Assembly: GCF_910592395.1 (NCBI RefSeq)
Contig: NC_088308.1
Location: 6,403,001 to 6,467,000 of the forward strand
Source: Lineus longissimus
Taxonomy: Eukaryota > Nemertea > Pilidiophora > Heteronemertea > Lineidae
DNA: 64,000 nt
Direction: 5' to 3'
Of this stretch, positions 47,276-58,415 are shown one piece after another. The notes beneath the pieces were generated by a model. The model was not told where the DNA came from, searched no databases, and saw only the letters and a list, made by a program, of their open reading frames with translations. Every line of letters starts with the position of its first letter. Position 1 is the stretch's first letter. The position numbers and the translations under genes are program-made.

Positions 47276-48257
47276 AATATCAACTAATATTCTGGCTGCG
47301 GTGCTCAAGTCCAAAACAGAGTGCGGGTGACACCATACATGTTTACATGTACTATGTACAGTGTTTCTCTCATGCCCTCAAAGTAGATAATTATACATAC
47401 TGCAAAACTGAGTGGATATAATACATTAATATAATAGATATCTCACTGATGGTGGTGGATGTCCCGGATGTAGTATCCAAGATGGCGGAAATGGCGGATG
47501 GATCCTTACGACTATTTACATCCATGTTCATGCGCGCTACGTTTTCGTTGAAATAAATCCGGTCCGACAGCTGCCAGAACTACTTTGTCCACGTGTCTAC
47601 ATGCAGCATGCATGGCATGACTTATATTGGGATTCTACTAGTTCGTATTCTGATGAGATTACGCAGATATAAACAGGGCTGACACAGACATTTTTATCTC
47701 ACGAAGTTACCTAATATTATAGTCTATGTAAATATGTACACATTCTCCACCGAACGCGCGGTATATATATCCATGTTTTGGTTAATATTGTCTTTGTACA
47801 AGTCTTATAAGAATCTTTAATCAATTATCTGTAACTGGCGCCTTGTGCTCGAAAGTAGCGCCACAATCATCTTTGTCTCATGCACATCATAATGACTCAC
47901 CACTGATCAACATATTCATATCATGTATTTACATATTCATGCACAATCTTCGCACTATTACATACACAAGAATCCGTTAAAATCCCTACAGAAATAGTCA
48001 ATAGCACAAGATTATACATTGATAAAATATCCATGAGAATGCTAGAGGTCCGGCGTAACACGTCCTTTTGATCAGGCGACTTGTACTGATATATCCAATA
48101 GGGGCCAGCACTGCTCTTCGTGGCGGCAGCACTGTCTATTTTAATTGTGCACTACATTGGACGACATGTGCTGCAACTAGAGAGACGCGCTGGCTCCTAT
48201 TGATATATAACAGTGGTATTGGTAGCTAGAAACTGCTTCCTTTAGTTTTTTCTCCAA
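47276..48257. other. Gene-free stretch downstream of the first GPCR
   Basis: AT-rich; nothing recognised. It is the 3' flank of the minus-strand receptor gene. Confidence 0.4.
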
Positions 48258-48263
48258 TTTATT
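48258..48263 (-). other. Candidate polyadenylation signal, GPCR at 48.3 kb
   Basis: AATAAA on the minus strand, 31 bp past the stop codon. It would give a very short 3' UTR; a more distal signal is possible. Confidence 0.4.
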
Positions 48264-48293
48264 GCAGCAGTCTTATTTAGAGATACACAACGG

Positions 48294-49391
48294 TTACAGC
48301 CCGTTCTCATTGGGAGAGGCCCCCGCCCCCATGGACCTTAGGCTAGTCGCGCCAGTTGTACCTGTTAACAAGGGTCTGGTGTTGGTGCGCTCGAAATCCA
48401 GCCTTGCATTATGCTTCGTCGCCAAGCAGAGTATCTTGCGGAATCCTTTCCTAAAATTCTCCGAGAGAAATGCATATAGAATAGGATTGACGCAACTGTT
48501 GGCATACGCTAAGATCCTCGCGAACGAATGAAATATATAGAAGTACTTTTCAGTCGGAGGATTCTGTCTCCAGTACAAGATCATAAAACATAAATGATTC
48601 GGTAGCCAACTGACCGCGAAAATCACAACTACAATAATGACCATGCGCGTTACCCTCTTCCTCGATCTAATGGTCTCCGCTGATTGGCTGCCAGCACCAA
48701 CGCTGTAAAGTAGTCTGTTAAGCATAAAGCCATAAAGGATAATGATGGCCACCAGCGGGAGAACGAAACCGAACGCCAGGAAGGTTGTGAATAAATCCCG
48801 TCTTCCCTTCGGGTCGAACGGTATACACGCGGCCCGCTCGCTACCTTCGTGAACGTAGGAAAATATGTTATACGCGAAGCAAACTGGTACGTTGACTGCT
48901 AGCAGGATAATCCACGTGATCGTAACACAAATGTACGCATTCCGCTCCGTTCGGAGGTTCATGGCGGCGATAGCGTGCACCACCGCCAGGTACCGGTCAA
49001 ACGACATCAGCGCCAACGTGTATATACTGACGTAGGCTGTCACGAAAGTGACATACTGAACGATCTTACACCAAATCTCACCAAATGGCCATACGGGAAC
49101 AGTGACTGAGACTGTCGTGAATGGAACACAAAATATAATAAAACTTAAATCAGCGATGGCCAAACTAACTATGAGTATATTGGTTGTATTCCTCATTTGT
49201 CTGTTAGATACAACTACTATAATCACGAGCAGATTGCCAACGAATCCGACAATTGCCACAAGACTGTATATAATAGGCACTGCAATCTGCATTGCCCGCT
49301 CAAAGCTATTATTTCCTTCTTCTTCAAAACCCTCTGTGCCGTTCGTGCCGTTCGTGCCGTTGGTGGCGTTCCCGTACAAGTCGTCCACCAT
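48294..49391 (-). CDS. Allatostatin-A/galanin-type neuropeptide GPCR (paralogue 1, 365 aa)
   Basis: A complete seven-transmembrane rhodopsin-class receptor in one uninterrupted coding exon. The extracellular N-terminus (1-34) carries five N-glycosylation sequons, three in an NGTNGTNGT repeat. Landmarks: GN at 52-53 (TM1), LAIAD81 (TM2), W101, C108 (TM3) with C189 in ECL2 for the disulfide, FDRY 131-134, W160 (TM4), P212 (TM5), SWLP 261-264 (TM6, Ser in place of the usual Cys), NPILY 302-306 (TM7), ENFRKGFRKIL helix 8 and a possible palmitoylated C322. The MRNTTNILIVSLAIADLSF and FLSENFRK blocks are typical of insect allatostatin-A and vertebrate galanin receptors. Expected role: plasma-membrane peptide receptor, probably Gi/o-coupled; the ligand is not determined. 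The ATG has strong context (A at -3, G at +4). It lies 2.76 kb from the second copy in the same orientation. Confidence 0.95.
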   Translation of the reverse strand: MVDDLYGNATNGTNGTNGTEGFEEEGNNSFERAMQIAVPIIYSLVAIVGFVGNLLVIIVVVSNRQMRNTTNILIVSLAIADLSFIIFCVPFTTVSVTVPVWPFGEIWCKIVQYVTFVTAYVSIYTLALMSFDRYLAVVHAIAAMNLRTERNAYICVTITWIILLAVNVPVCFAYNIFSYVHEGSERAACIPFDPKGRRDLFTTFLAFGFVLPLVAIIILYGFMLNRLLYSVGAGSQSAETIRSRKRVTRMVIIVVVIFAVSWLPNHLCFMILYWRQNPPTEKYFYIFHSFARILAYANSCVNPILYAFLSENFRKGFRKILCLATKHNARLDFERTNTRPLLTGTTGATSLRSMGAGASPNENGL

Positions 49392-49462
49392 TTTGCCACG
49401 TGATGCGTAATGTCCCGGATATGTAACCTTGACCTAGTGCCTATGCAGCATAACGACGCCCA

Positions 49463-49465
49463 CCT
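49463..49465 (-). other. Candidate 5'-UTR splice acceptor, GPCR paralogue 1
   Basis: The minus strand reads tttctccttacag|GTGGGCG, a good pyrimidine tract plus AG (49465-49464), 72 bp before the start codon. This suggests a non-coding first exon further right. The other paralogue has a similar arrangement. Confidence 0.5.
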
Positions 49466-49514
49466 GTAAGGAGAAACAACCGTAGACTTAAACATCCTTC
49501 CGAGACAGAAGTAG

Positions 49515-49522
49515 TGACGTCA
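49515..49522. promoter_or_regulatory. CRE palindrome upstream of GPCR paralogue 1
   Basis: A perfect TGACGTCA, 124 bp upstream of the start codon. If the acceptor at 49465 is used it would lie in a 5'-UTR intron; otherwise in the proximal promoter. CREB/ATF regulation is inferred from the motif only. Confidence 0.4.
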
Positions 49523-51741
49523 CAACAAAAAATGGACACAAGGTATATGAATAGGGACAATGAAAGCTGATACCAATTTTTGATTGGCCCTCATGCAACT
49601 GAATCTTTTTACTACTGTTGTCATCAGAATAGTTTTTATGGTTCAGAATCCGCATTTAAAAAGATTCTATCATCGTTTAAGATGTTTTGAGAACGAGACG
49701 TGCTTGATGCCAAGCAAACAAAGGTAATTCTAGAACATTTGATTTGTAAATTTGAGGTCAGATCACAATAAAACAAGACAGTGGAAAGCTGATTATGTTT
49801 TGTTTCTGTAAAATCCGAGACATTTTGAATTTACCTGACTGAAGCACGGAGTTACATGTATGTAAAACACAGTATAATTTTGCACCTGATGTAAACGGTT
49901 GTATCCAAATACGTTTTGGAATAGGTACGACACTTTGATGGCCTCACACATTCCTCACGTCAATACGTCCATGATATACACAATGCACAACTTGGTAGCT
50001 CAGCCTATGTGCCAGAATGATATACCACTTCATAAATATTTGAACTGGCTTAGGTGCAATTTTCTGCACTTTAATTCATTGGCCAAGTAGACTTGTGAGT
50101 ACTTCAGATCACATGTTGCTCATTTAAAGCAGAATAGATTGAGTTTTACATGATGGTGCTGGGTATGCTTACTTAACGATAATAGTTATTTGGGTCTAAT
50201 TTTCTAAAGACAGCTAACCTAAAGGAGATAGAAATTATTCTATATATTAAAAAAGGATTCAGAGGTGATGTCAGTTAAAGTGATGAAATAGGTCAAGAGT
50301 AGAGATAAAGATGAATAATTTGGAAAAATCAGTCACATTCCTGTCTTTTTTTTGCCAGTTGAGTGATAAGATAGCGACTAATAACTTGCATTCATGCTGT
50401 GGTACGTGTCCCAAAAACGTACATGTAGGATATTTAGTAAAGGATCTGTCCCTATCCAGTACCGCTGTTGATAACATTACTTACATGTCCCGTAATGAAA
50501 TGCATCAAGTGCCCACCGACTTATATGAAATATGGTACACAGTTTAAGACCACCATCAAGCAAAACTCTTCATTTAGTTTAACTTAACCTTCCTCCGTTC
50601 TGGACGAGCTGGTGATGTAGGATCCGAGTGACACTACAGCCCACATCGTCATCGGTGGAGACTCAATGCATCCCATGCAGTAGATCAATACAATGGAAGA
50701 TAATAACGGCATCCAAATGTCTTTTTTAAGACAATGCATGGTTGTGCACTAAACCTGATAAGCCAAGATAACTGTTAAGGGGCTTTTGGCAGCAATTGTA
50801 GCCTATCCTTCGCTGCTTTTGAGCCGGCTGATATTAGAGTACTTAACATCGTTTTCATTCGCATGTTCCCAGTTAATGTCTTAAACTTGTGTTCCAAAAT
50901 CGACCCCATATCTTGGCTTATGCTTCAGTACACACAATTTTACAATCAAGGGGGGCTGTGGAGAACCGTACACCAGATCTAACTTAAAAATGACGTGCAA
51001 TATGTGGTTATCAGTTGGATGAACACGTGGTATCATCGAATCAAGATGAAAAAACGTTTGATAAAAAATGAGAAAGGGGAGATTGAGATGATGCTGAGCA
51101 GTAACATCATATATTTACGGATGTTCATTCCTGCCTGTGACTACTTCTGAAACTGTCATTTAGCACCCAAATAAAATTGCCCCAGAGAATGGGGAGTAAC
51201 TTGAGTTTTAACCTTACTCGGATTTGACTACGATTTTCTTCTTTGTTTTATCAATGATTGGCAAGTCTGATACTCTCGGACGTGTGGACTATCTTCACAC
51301 AAAAGGAGAAATATATCCTACTAGAAAATTCAAACTGTAATTTCGTGTATTTCTTATGAATTTAATACCACGTGGTCATCTAAACAGCATTCGAAAAAAA
51401 AGAAAAAAAATTGATACCAGTGTGGCACACGCCAAAAGAAGTAGCTGTACCAAGTGATTAAACGTTCTAGTGCACCAATTAGAAGAATGCAATAGTTGCC
51501 CATTCACCGAGCCAATCAAAATCCGTCTTACTTACGTCACCAACAAGACTGGGCGTCTACTTCTACAAACTGACCAGGTGGACATGTACGACGAAGAGAC
51601 AAGGACGATGCTTTGAAACACACAGACAGCTACAGTAGCTACGGAGATTAATCATGGTGGTACAGTTGCCATCAAATCCAGTCAACACCAACCTGCGTCT
51701 ATCCAGGGTCAACATTCAGGACAAAGGTTTTTTTAGTGCAT
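49523..51741. other. Spacer between the two GPCR genes
   Basis: Holds the 5' side of paralogue 1 and the distal 3' side of paralogue 2. No third receptor fragment was recognised. All frames are short. Confidence 0.45.
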
Positions 51742-51747
51742 TTTATT
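51742..51747 (-). other. Candidate polyadenylation signal, GPCR at 52.1 kb
   Basis: AATAAA on the minus strand, about 400 bp after the stop codon at 52148. Confidence 0.3.
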
Positions 51748-52147
51748 CCACCGTTGTGATCCCCGGTCCGTGCAGTTGGCATGCAATGGGCGGTGGCCAA
51801 ATATGGTGTGGGTACGACGATACTGGAAGCTCCACATTGCACGTGCGCATTATGTTGCCATGTATGCACGTGCGCTGTGTTTGTCGCTACGACGCTGGAA
51901 CAGGGGGAGACATGCAATATCGCTGCAGCTGCGTACGGCGACCGACGATTTAAAATACGACGACACACAATTTGGCCACCCCGAGAACGACGACGTTAAG
52001 CTTTGGAAGCTGTGTGAGGTTTCATTGTCAATCTTCGTCAACATTTTGCGATGACCGAAGCACATTTTTCTCGCAATAATCCGTCGTATAAAAGAGCCTT
52101 TTAGATTCCTTTTGATCCCCTCCCCTGCCCGGCGTCCAGGGGTGGGA

Positions 52148-53236
52148 TCAAAGTCCGTTCTCGTTGGTTGATGGGCCAAGAGACCTCAACGTCGTAGCTC
52201 CAGTCAGCAAAGGCCGTGTGTTCGTTCTCTCAAAGTCCATTCTACTGGCATGTTTGCTTCCCATGCAGAGAATCCGACGGAACCCCTTCCTGAAGTTTTC
52301 TGACAGGAATGCGTAGAGAATGGGATTGACGCAGCTGTTACCGTAGCAGAGGATTTGAGAAATGGTCATGAAGGCGGCGAAGCCTGCGGTACCCGGGTGG
52401 GGGCTGTATGATATGTACATAAAAGTTATATGGTTAGGGAGCCAGCTAAGAGCGAATATAACTACGACGATGACCACCATTTTGGTGACCCGACGGCGAC
52501 CTCGCATGCTCTCTGCTGATTGGCTTACGCCAGGGGCGACGCCATACAACAGGCGTTTCAGCATGAATCCATACAAAATTATAATAAGTGTCAATGGAAG
52601 CAGGTATCCAAAAACCAAAAAAGTCGTGAACATGTCTCTTTTCTTGTGAGGATCAGGGATGCAGGCCGCTCTAGTTTCATTATTATAATTGTATTCAACG
52701 ACTGAGAATACAAAACACACTGGAATGTTAACAGCAAGTAAGACCACCCATGTTATAATGACGCCTATGTAGGCGTTACGCTCGCTGCGGAAATGCATGG
52801 CGGCTATAGCGTGGACAACTGCCAGGTAGCGATCGAACGACATCAGTACCAAAGTATAGATACTGACGGACGCCGTTACAAAATTCATGTACTGAACTAT
52901 CTTACACCACGCCATTCCGAAGGGCCAGTAAGGCACTGTATAGCTTATAGCTGAAAAGGGCACACATATGATAATAAAGGACAAATCCGCTACAGCTAGC
53001 CCTATGATAAGAATATTCGTCGTGTTGCGCATTTGTTTGTTATTAACCACAACAACTATTACAAGAAGATTTCCAACTACCCCGACGATCACTACGATGC
53101 TATACACGATGGGAACCACAATGGCAAATATCCGGTCGAAGTAACCAGTTTCGTCGTCGACCTCCTCTGCGCATGCGCCGGTACAGTTTGTCCCATTCAA
53201 GGTCATGTTGCTTTGCAACGTGACACCTGCATCCAT
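52148..53236 (-). CDS. Allatostatin-A/galanin-type neuropeptide GPCR (paralogue 2, 362 aa)
   Basis: A complete seven-transmembrane receptor with no intron in the coding region. The N-terminus has sequons at N10, N14 and N17, with one more in ECL2 at N186. Landmarks: GN 55-56, LAVAD84, W104, C111 and C192 (disulfide), FDRY 134-137, P204 (TM5 LLP), SWLP 264-267, NPILY 304-308, and the same helix 8 (ENFRKGFRRIL). The tail repeats paralogue 1: MDFERTNTRPLLTG, LRSLG and a terminal NENGL. Divergence is concentrated in the N-terminus, ECL2 (VVEYNYNNETRA against IFSYVHEGSERA) and ECL3, the surfaces that contact peptide, so ligand preference may differ. The ATG has strong context (AAAATGG). It is a tandem duplicate in the same orientation as the copy at 48.3 kb. 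Confidence 0.95.
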   Translation of the reverse strand: MDAGVTLQSNMTLNGTNCTGACAEEVDDETGYFDRIFAIVVPIVYSIVVIVGVVGNLLVIVVVVNNKQMRNTTNILIIGLAVADLSFIIICVPFSAISYTVPYWPFGMAWCKIVQYMNFVTASVSIYTLVLMSFDRYLAVVHAIAAMHFRSERNAYIGVIITWVVLLAVNIPVCFVFSVVEYNYNNETRAACIPDPHKKRDMFTTFLVFGYLLPLTLIIILYGFMLKRLLYGVAPGVSQSAESMRGRRRVTKMVVIVVVIFALSWLPNHITFMYISYSPHPGTAGFAAFMTISQILCYGNSCVNPILYAFLSENFRKGFRRILCMGSKHASRMDFERTNTRPLLTGATTLRSLGPSTNENGL

Positions 53237-53370
53237 TTTGAAAATATCGCCGGCGCCGGGAATTTACGACGAACACAATCCAATTGTTGACAAATCTAAG
53301 TTTTCTAACTTGCCTTAAGTTAGCAAGTCAGCGACGACCATGCTTCCAGATTCTTGGGCACGGCGACATA

Positions 53371-53373
53371 CCT
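53371..53373 (-). other. Candidate 5'-UTR splice acceptor, GPCR paralogue 2
   Basis: The minus strand reads cttatactttcag|GTATGTCG, with AG at 53373-53372, 135 bp before the start codon. It parallels the acceptor upstream of paralogue 1. Confidence 0.45.
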
Positions 53374-56300
53374 GAAAGTATAAGAAGTCGAGAGTACATT
53401 AACAATAACAATAATCATTGGAAAGCAAACGGTTAATCATTTAAGTCTACCAAAAGCTGTAAAGAAAGGTACACGCACATGCAGATACCAAGTATGTCTT
53501 CTCGGGATTGTCAAAATTACGACCATGTCCTCACCAACATCCCCGAAATTCAGTGTGAGTAAAGGCACTGAGAGTTTCATACAGCACATCATAGTTGAAT
53601 ATGAAAGAACGACGAATTCAATTCCACGACTAAACCGCTCTGTTCGTTGTTTTTTCCAAACCATCTCTTGTTGACAGAAAACTTCACCTGCCCGCTCCAG
53701 TAGTTTCAATTTTGAAACCATTGCACGTTTCAATTCAACCCAACACACAATAGGCTGTGAATTTGCCTGTACAAGAAATGGAGCAATCATAGCTATGTAT
53801 ACCATCGGAGACAGTCGAGTTTCCGACACCGGATATGAGGTCAAAACTTGATCCGGTGAAGCAGACGACTTATCGATTTGGTATCCGATGAAGTGATGCG
53901 GGTTCCGGTTTCGGGGTGAGCCTCTGCTGGCGGAACCATAACCACAATTCAAACTATTCAATGGGGAATCTTCTTCATAGCAGATACCTCTATTTCCCTG
54001 ATATTCCCTAAGGACACCAGCATATCAAGTTAATCAAAAAGCTAGATTTCGGATACACGAAGTTTCGGCTGTATCGATTATTGGAGTTTTGAATCACGAA
54101 TACACCTTTTTAATTTTGGCTTTGAATAGAATTAAGAGAGGAATGAAAGTCACAATACTACATTAGTGATACTAGTATACAAGCATTAAGACCATGCGGT
54201 TGCATGGTTCCTCTTCAGTGGAACACAGTGGGATCTGGATGGTCATTTGACCGAGATACATACGAGCCTGCTCAGTTGAGCCTTTCACATATATATATCC
54301 CGTTACCCATTGGTTGGTGCGATGCAACAATTCCTAGCTTTTCACGTTAGAGTATAATATTAAAGGATAAGGCGCATCAAAGTCCACGTAAAACATGAGA
54401 TGCTATGACACTGTATAACAAAATAGATAAATCGTATTTTCCCCGAAGATCGCGGGACCGATTGTTAACATAACGCTTTAAATCGGAATATTATACAGCA
54501 AGTCGGACATTTGACGTAAAAGATTGGTACCAGGTCGAGTAGCTTGAGATATGGGTGTCTTAAGGTGTGTGGATATATGTGCGGTGGACTATTAATACAT
54601 GACAAGATATGCGCTAGTGGACTGTAAAATAGATTTACGTCAGTAATAAAGATTACCACAACGGCACATCGGGGGGGAGTTATCGACCGATATGTTTGAT
54701 CGCTTGCAATGCCTTGGTATTAGGAATGTGTTATGAGACGTCGGCAAAGTATTCATCATGAGTTCTTTAATATTATAGTTCGGTCTGAGTTTTAGCAAGC
54801 GGTAAATAATACCATCAAAATAGACTTGATTGATTTTGATACCAACGCCCATGTTCTAGGGGGCGTTTCATTTTTGATTTCGGTGGCATTGCTTCAAATA
54901 ACTTTCTTGACCATATTCACACACAATTCGACCACGATTTCAAGTACAATGCATGTTTATATCCTAATATACCTCATATCCTTAAATGTCTAGTTTTTTT
55001 CATATCCTCGAATTCCATACATGCCATTTCTTTCACCAAAGCAGGACAGCTAAAGGAGTATTTAACATTTCGGCATAAGCTCTCGCGACTCTCGTCATGT
55101 TCTGTAAAACGTCTGATAAAACAAAGAATATCATTTTGTCAATCACAGTGATTATCCGGCGGCCCTTCATGACAAGATAATTGATTTCCCCCATGACGTG
55201 TAAAAGTATGACGGCAACCTCTCGTCCGCTGACCATTCCCCCAGGCGAAGACTCGCCTTTCCAATGGTGCACTCGGGCATATCTGGTGGAATGCAGATGT
55301 TGTCGCGGTCATGTTTTTACCATTTCATCAGGTGTTCCCTGAATCAACCTCAAAATGATCTTATTCCAGACTTTTAGGACATCTGTATATTTTGTTCAAG
55401 AAAACAGGACCACATCTATTTCCAGAGAGGGCTGTCAGATAATGACAAAACAAATTAAAAATAACACAAACTTACTCCGTAAAAAGGACTTGTAGAATTG
55501 ATTTATTATAGTGATTCGTCAGAAGTGGCCAGCAAGTTTGATATTCATGTATGTCAGAATTGAGAGATATGGTAATGGTTTTCCTTATTAGTTCTATTGC
55601 GTACCCTGAGCGAGGTTGAGATCAGCAACTTGTATTACGGATCCATAGATTATACGTAAATGTACACGTGTAAAGCACTGTTGAAAGAGGACGAATTTTG
55701 TGTACATTTCTATCTGTATACGTATAAGGATCCATGATACATGTAAGTCCCTGATCTTGGTCGAACGAAAAACTGAACAGATGGTCTAACGATTAAACTC
55801 ATTTGGACCCTGGCGTGGTATCTGGGGTCACAGCATCGGCTTTCCTTGACACGATGTAATTGATTTGACTGTCGGAGTTTACCCAGAATCAGTCATAGCA
55901 AGACTGACACTTCTCTTCAGCAATCACACTGATCTTTCCCAGCTGACTCTTTTATAATAAACCCGAAAAGTCAGCTTGCATTAACGCCACATCCATCTGT
56001 GGTATCGAGAGACAGACGTGAGAATAACGAAATGGCGTACCAAATTGAATTCCGCATCACGTCCGATTGAATTTGGCCAACACTTCTAAATTAATGCAAG
56101 CCAGAGGCTTTGTGTGCCGGCATGAGCTTATGTGGACATGATGTTGCTCGAAGGTGCAGTGTTGGCTTAAAGTTAATTTCGCACGTTCAATCTTAGCCTA
56201 CTTTATTTGAACGGCTAATGAAAATGTGCCTTCTCATTTCCTGTTCTAAACTCAGGCGCAGTTCAATTCGGTCTGCTAAATCTTTGAACAATAAGATTGC

Positions 56301-58193
56301 TTTCAGGAACTTGTGCATGGGAATTCCATAGTAATGACTCGATCCATCAATTACTTTGATACCGGCTGAGGCGCCAAAACTTGAGGAGCAATACGTTATG
56401 GTCTTGCAAAATTCACTTTAATCCTCATTTATGTTTAAATTTTGATTCCAGCAAAATTGCTTTTGCTAATTTCCATATCTGTTGCTGACATCGAAATGAC
56501 TTCTAATTTATAAAATTCGATTGATTCTCTGCTGAATCAACTATTTTTACACCTCTAGCATGGCGACCCTAGTAGTCAGGTGGTGATGGATCAACAGAAC
56601 TGTTTATGTCCTACAGCAAAACAGACCATTTAAGCACAGCACCAGCATATTACGCCTTGCAAAGATTCGATCTAATTTTCCCCCTTCACCTCTTCCAGAC
56701 CATGGCAGTAGCTAATGCGCCTGATTCTAGAGTAACTAAAGACAAATTCCCTGGCCTACATTATAATTGAAGGATCAGAAAGGAGTAGGCGGAATTTTAA
56801 CAACTCGCTTTGGATTCTGAATCTGTTCATGAAGGAGTATAAGGACACTTTTAGCGTAGCAAAATAAAAGCAGGAAAGTAAAAATCAGGAGAGTGCAAGA
56901 AATGATAGGATACGAGATGCGGTGCATCCAAGCGTTACAGGTCGAGGCATCAGCAAATGTCATGTTTACTCAGCTTAATGTTCAGATTTGTTTTTGACGA
57001 GTAAGACGTCACGTTGATTTGGCATTGATTTATTTTGTCATAGAAGACCAACCATCAGCTAGAAACTGATTGAAATTTTCTTTATGCAGATTGATTTCAT
57101 TCCGATTCCTTTAATTTCGCGCCAGCTGAGCTATGGTAAATCTTAGGAGGAAACAGTTAGTGCAGCGATGTGATCAGAAAGTGATTATCTCCAGAATGGT
57201 AGGCGATGACGACAACAATGTTTCGTTGATGCTTTACGAGATGACTGCTCTTCACTCGTATGACCCTCACAGAAATCATTCCGAGAATATCCCAGCCGTA
57301 AACAATCGCATTCATATTCTGAGCTCATTTGGCTTTTTGCGGCAGAGAGCAGTGATTTTCGTGATCCAACTTGCAACACGACAAAGCAACACATTATTGC
57401 AGGCTGCAAGATCGTAATTATCTTTAAGAGCTCTGTGACACATGTGGGTCTTCAACTCATCATGGCTAACATTCATGGTGAAATAAAGCTGTCATTGGCT
57501 TCATCACTAACAATGGCTTCATGACTCATAAAATATGTACTTTACAATTGAGGAGGTGTACTAGGACAGTGCGACGTTGTGCTCCGAGTGCGACTCGCAT
57601 GTCTTGATCAAATATAACACGCCCGATTGGATCTCATTCTCTTCCTAGTCAACAGCTGGGCTATCGATGGGCCAATAACGTTGCTGCTGCTTAAATTGTC
57701 GGAAATATCATACAACACTGTTTGCTGGTTTTCTTTCGACATTTCACCTCCAGCAACGCCTACCCGAGTCAATATACCGACGTGTATCATCCTGTTCCCT
57801 TTAGTTCTCTTTACTGTTTCATACAAATCCCCTTAAAACACTGTCGAAGAGTGCAAGATAAAAGGGAATCATAGGAAGCGAAACAAAGAACAAGTTAGAC
57901 AAATCGTTTACAAAACTTCTTTGGCTTTGATGGAGGAGAAATAACCTTGGAAACTTCTGACAACAAAGTTGGCTGTGATAAGAAATAGCACCATTCCAAA
58001 GAATGTCCTCACACTTTGTGTCATAGCTACTAAATGTATACTGCAATATGACCAATTACGTTTTATGACCCATAACCATCATGGCCCGATTCCACTAAAG
58101 CGTTTTAGCGTTGCGTTCGCTGCCGTGACCTAACTCGGCTCCTGCAGTAATTTGCTAACTATTGTAGAAACTATCCGCTGGTACAATTTGCTG
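53374..58193. other. Gene-free stretch upstream of GPCR paralogue 2
   Basis: Includes a 174-codon minus-strand frame (53437-53961) with no recognised domain, of a length that chance could give. The GPCR's non-coding first exon may lie here but cannot be placed. No repeats of note. Confidence 0.35.
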
Positions 58194-58415
58194 ATGCTTC
58201 TTTTGGTGATGCTTCTCTTTCCATTACCTACACTGATGAGTAATTTATATTACCAAATTACCGTTTACAGCGACAGTGGCTGCAAGGGGATCATGCTTTT
58301 AGTGGAATCAGGCTTTGCTTACCCTGTTAATACACTGTTAAGAGAGAAACGCCCTCTATGCCACCACGCAGCCAATTTCATGAATGGCGTCGCAAAGAAT
58401 AATGCCTGGCACTGA
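58194..58415 (+). CDS. Possible small secreted protein, 73 aa
   Basis: The ATG-initiated frame opens with a strongly hydrophobic stretch (MLLLVMLLFPLPTLM) resembling a signal peptide. A polar region follows with cysteines (DSGCKG, RPLCHH) and the C-terminus is KNNAWH. No dibasic-flanked amidated peptide is visible, so it is not a neuropeptide precursor. The start context is weak and frames of this size are common by chance. Confidence 0.15.
   Translation: MLLLVMLLFPLPTLMSNLYYQITVYSDSGCKGIMLLVESGFAYPVNTLLREKRPLCHHAANFMNGVAKNNAWH

Noticed and set aside
49102-49495. Several overlapping frames on both strands around the GPCR start
   Set aside because: Antisense or out-of-frame shadows of the receptor coding sequence.
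53437-53961. 174-codon minus-strand frame upstream of the second GPCR
   Set aside because: No recognisable domain, and about this length is expected occasionally by chance in 64 kb; probably 5' intron or intergenic sequence.
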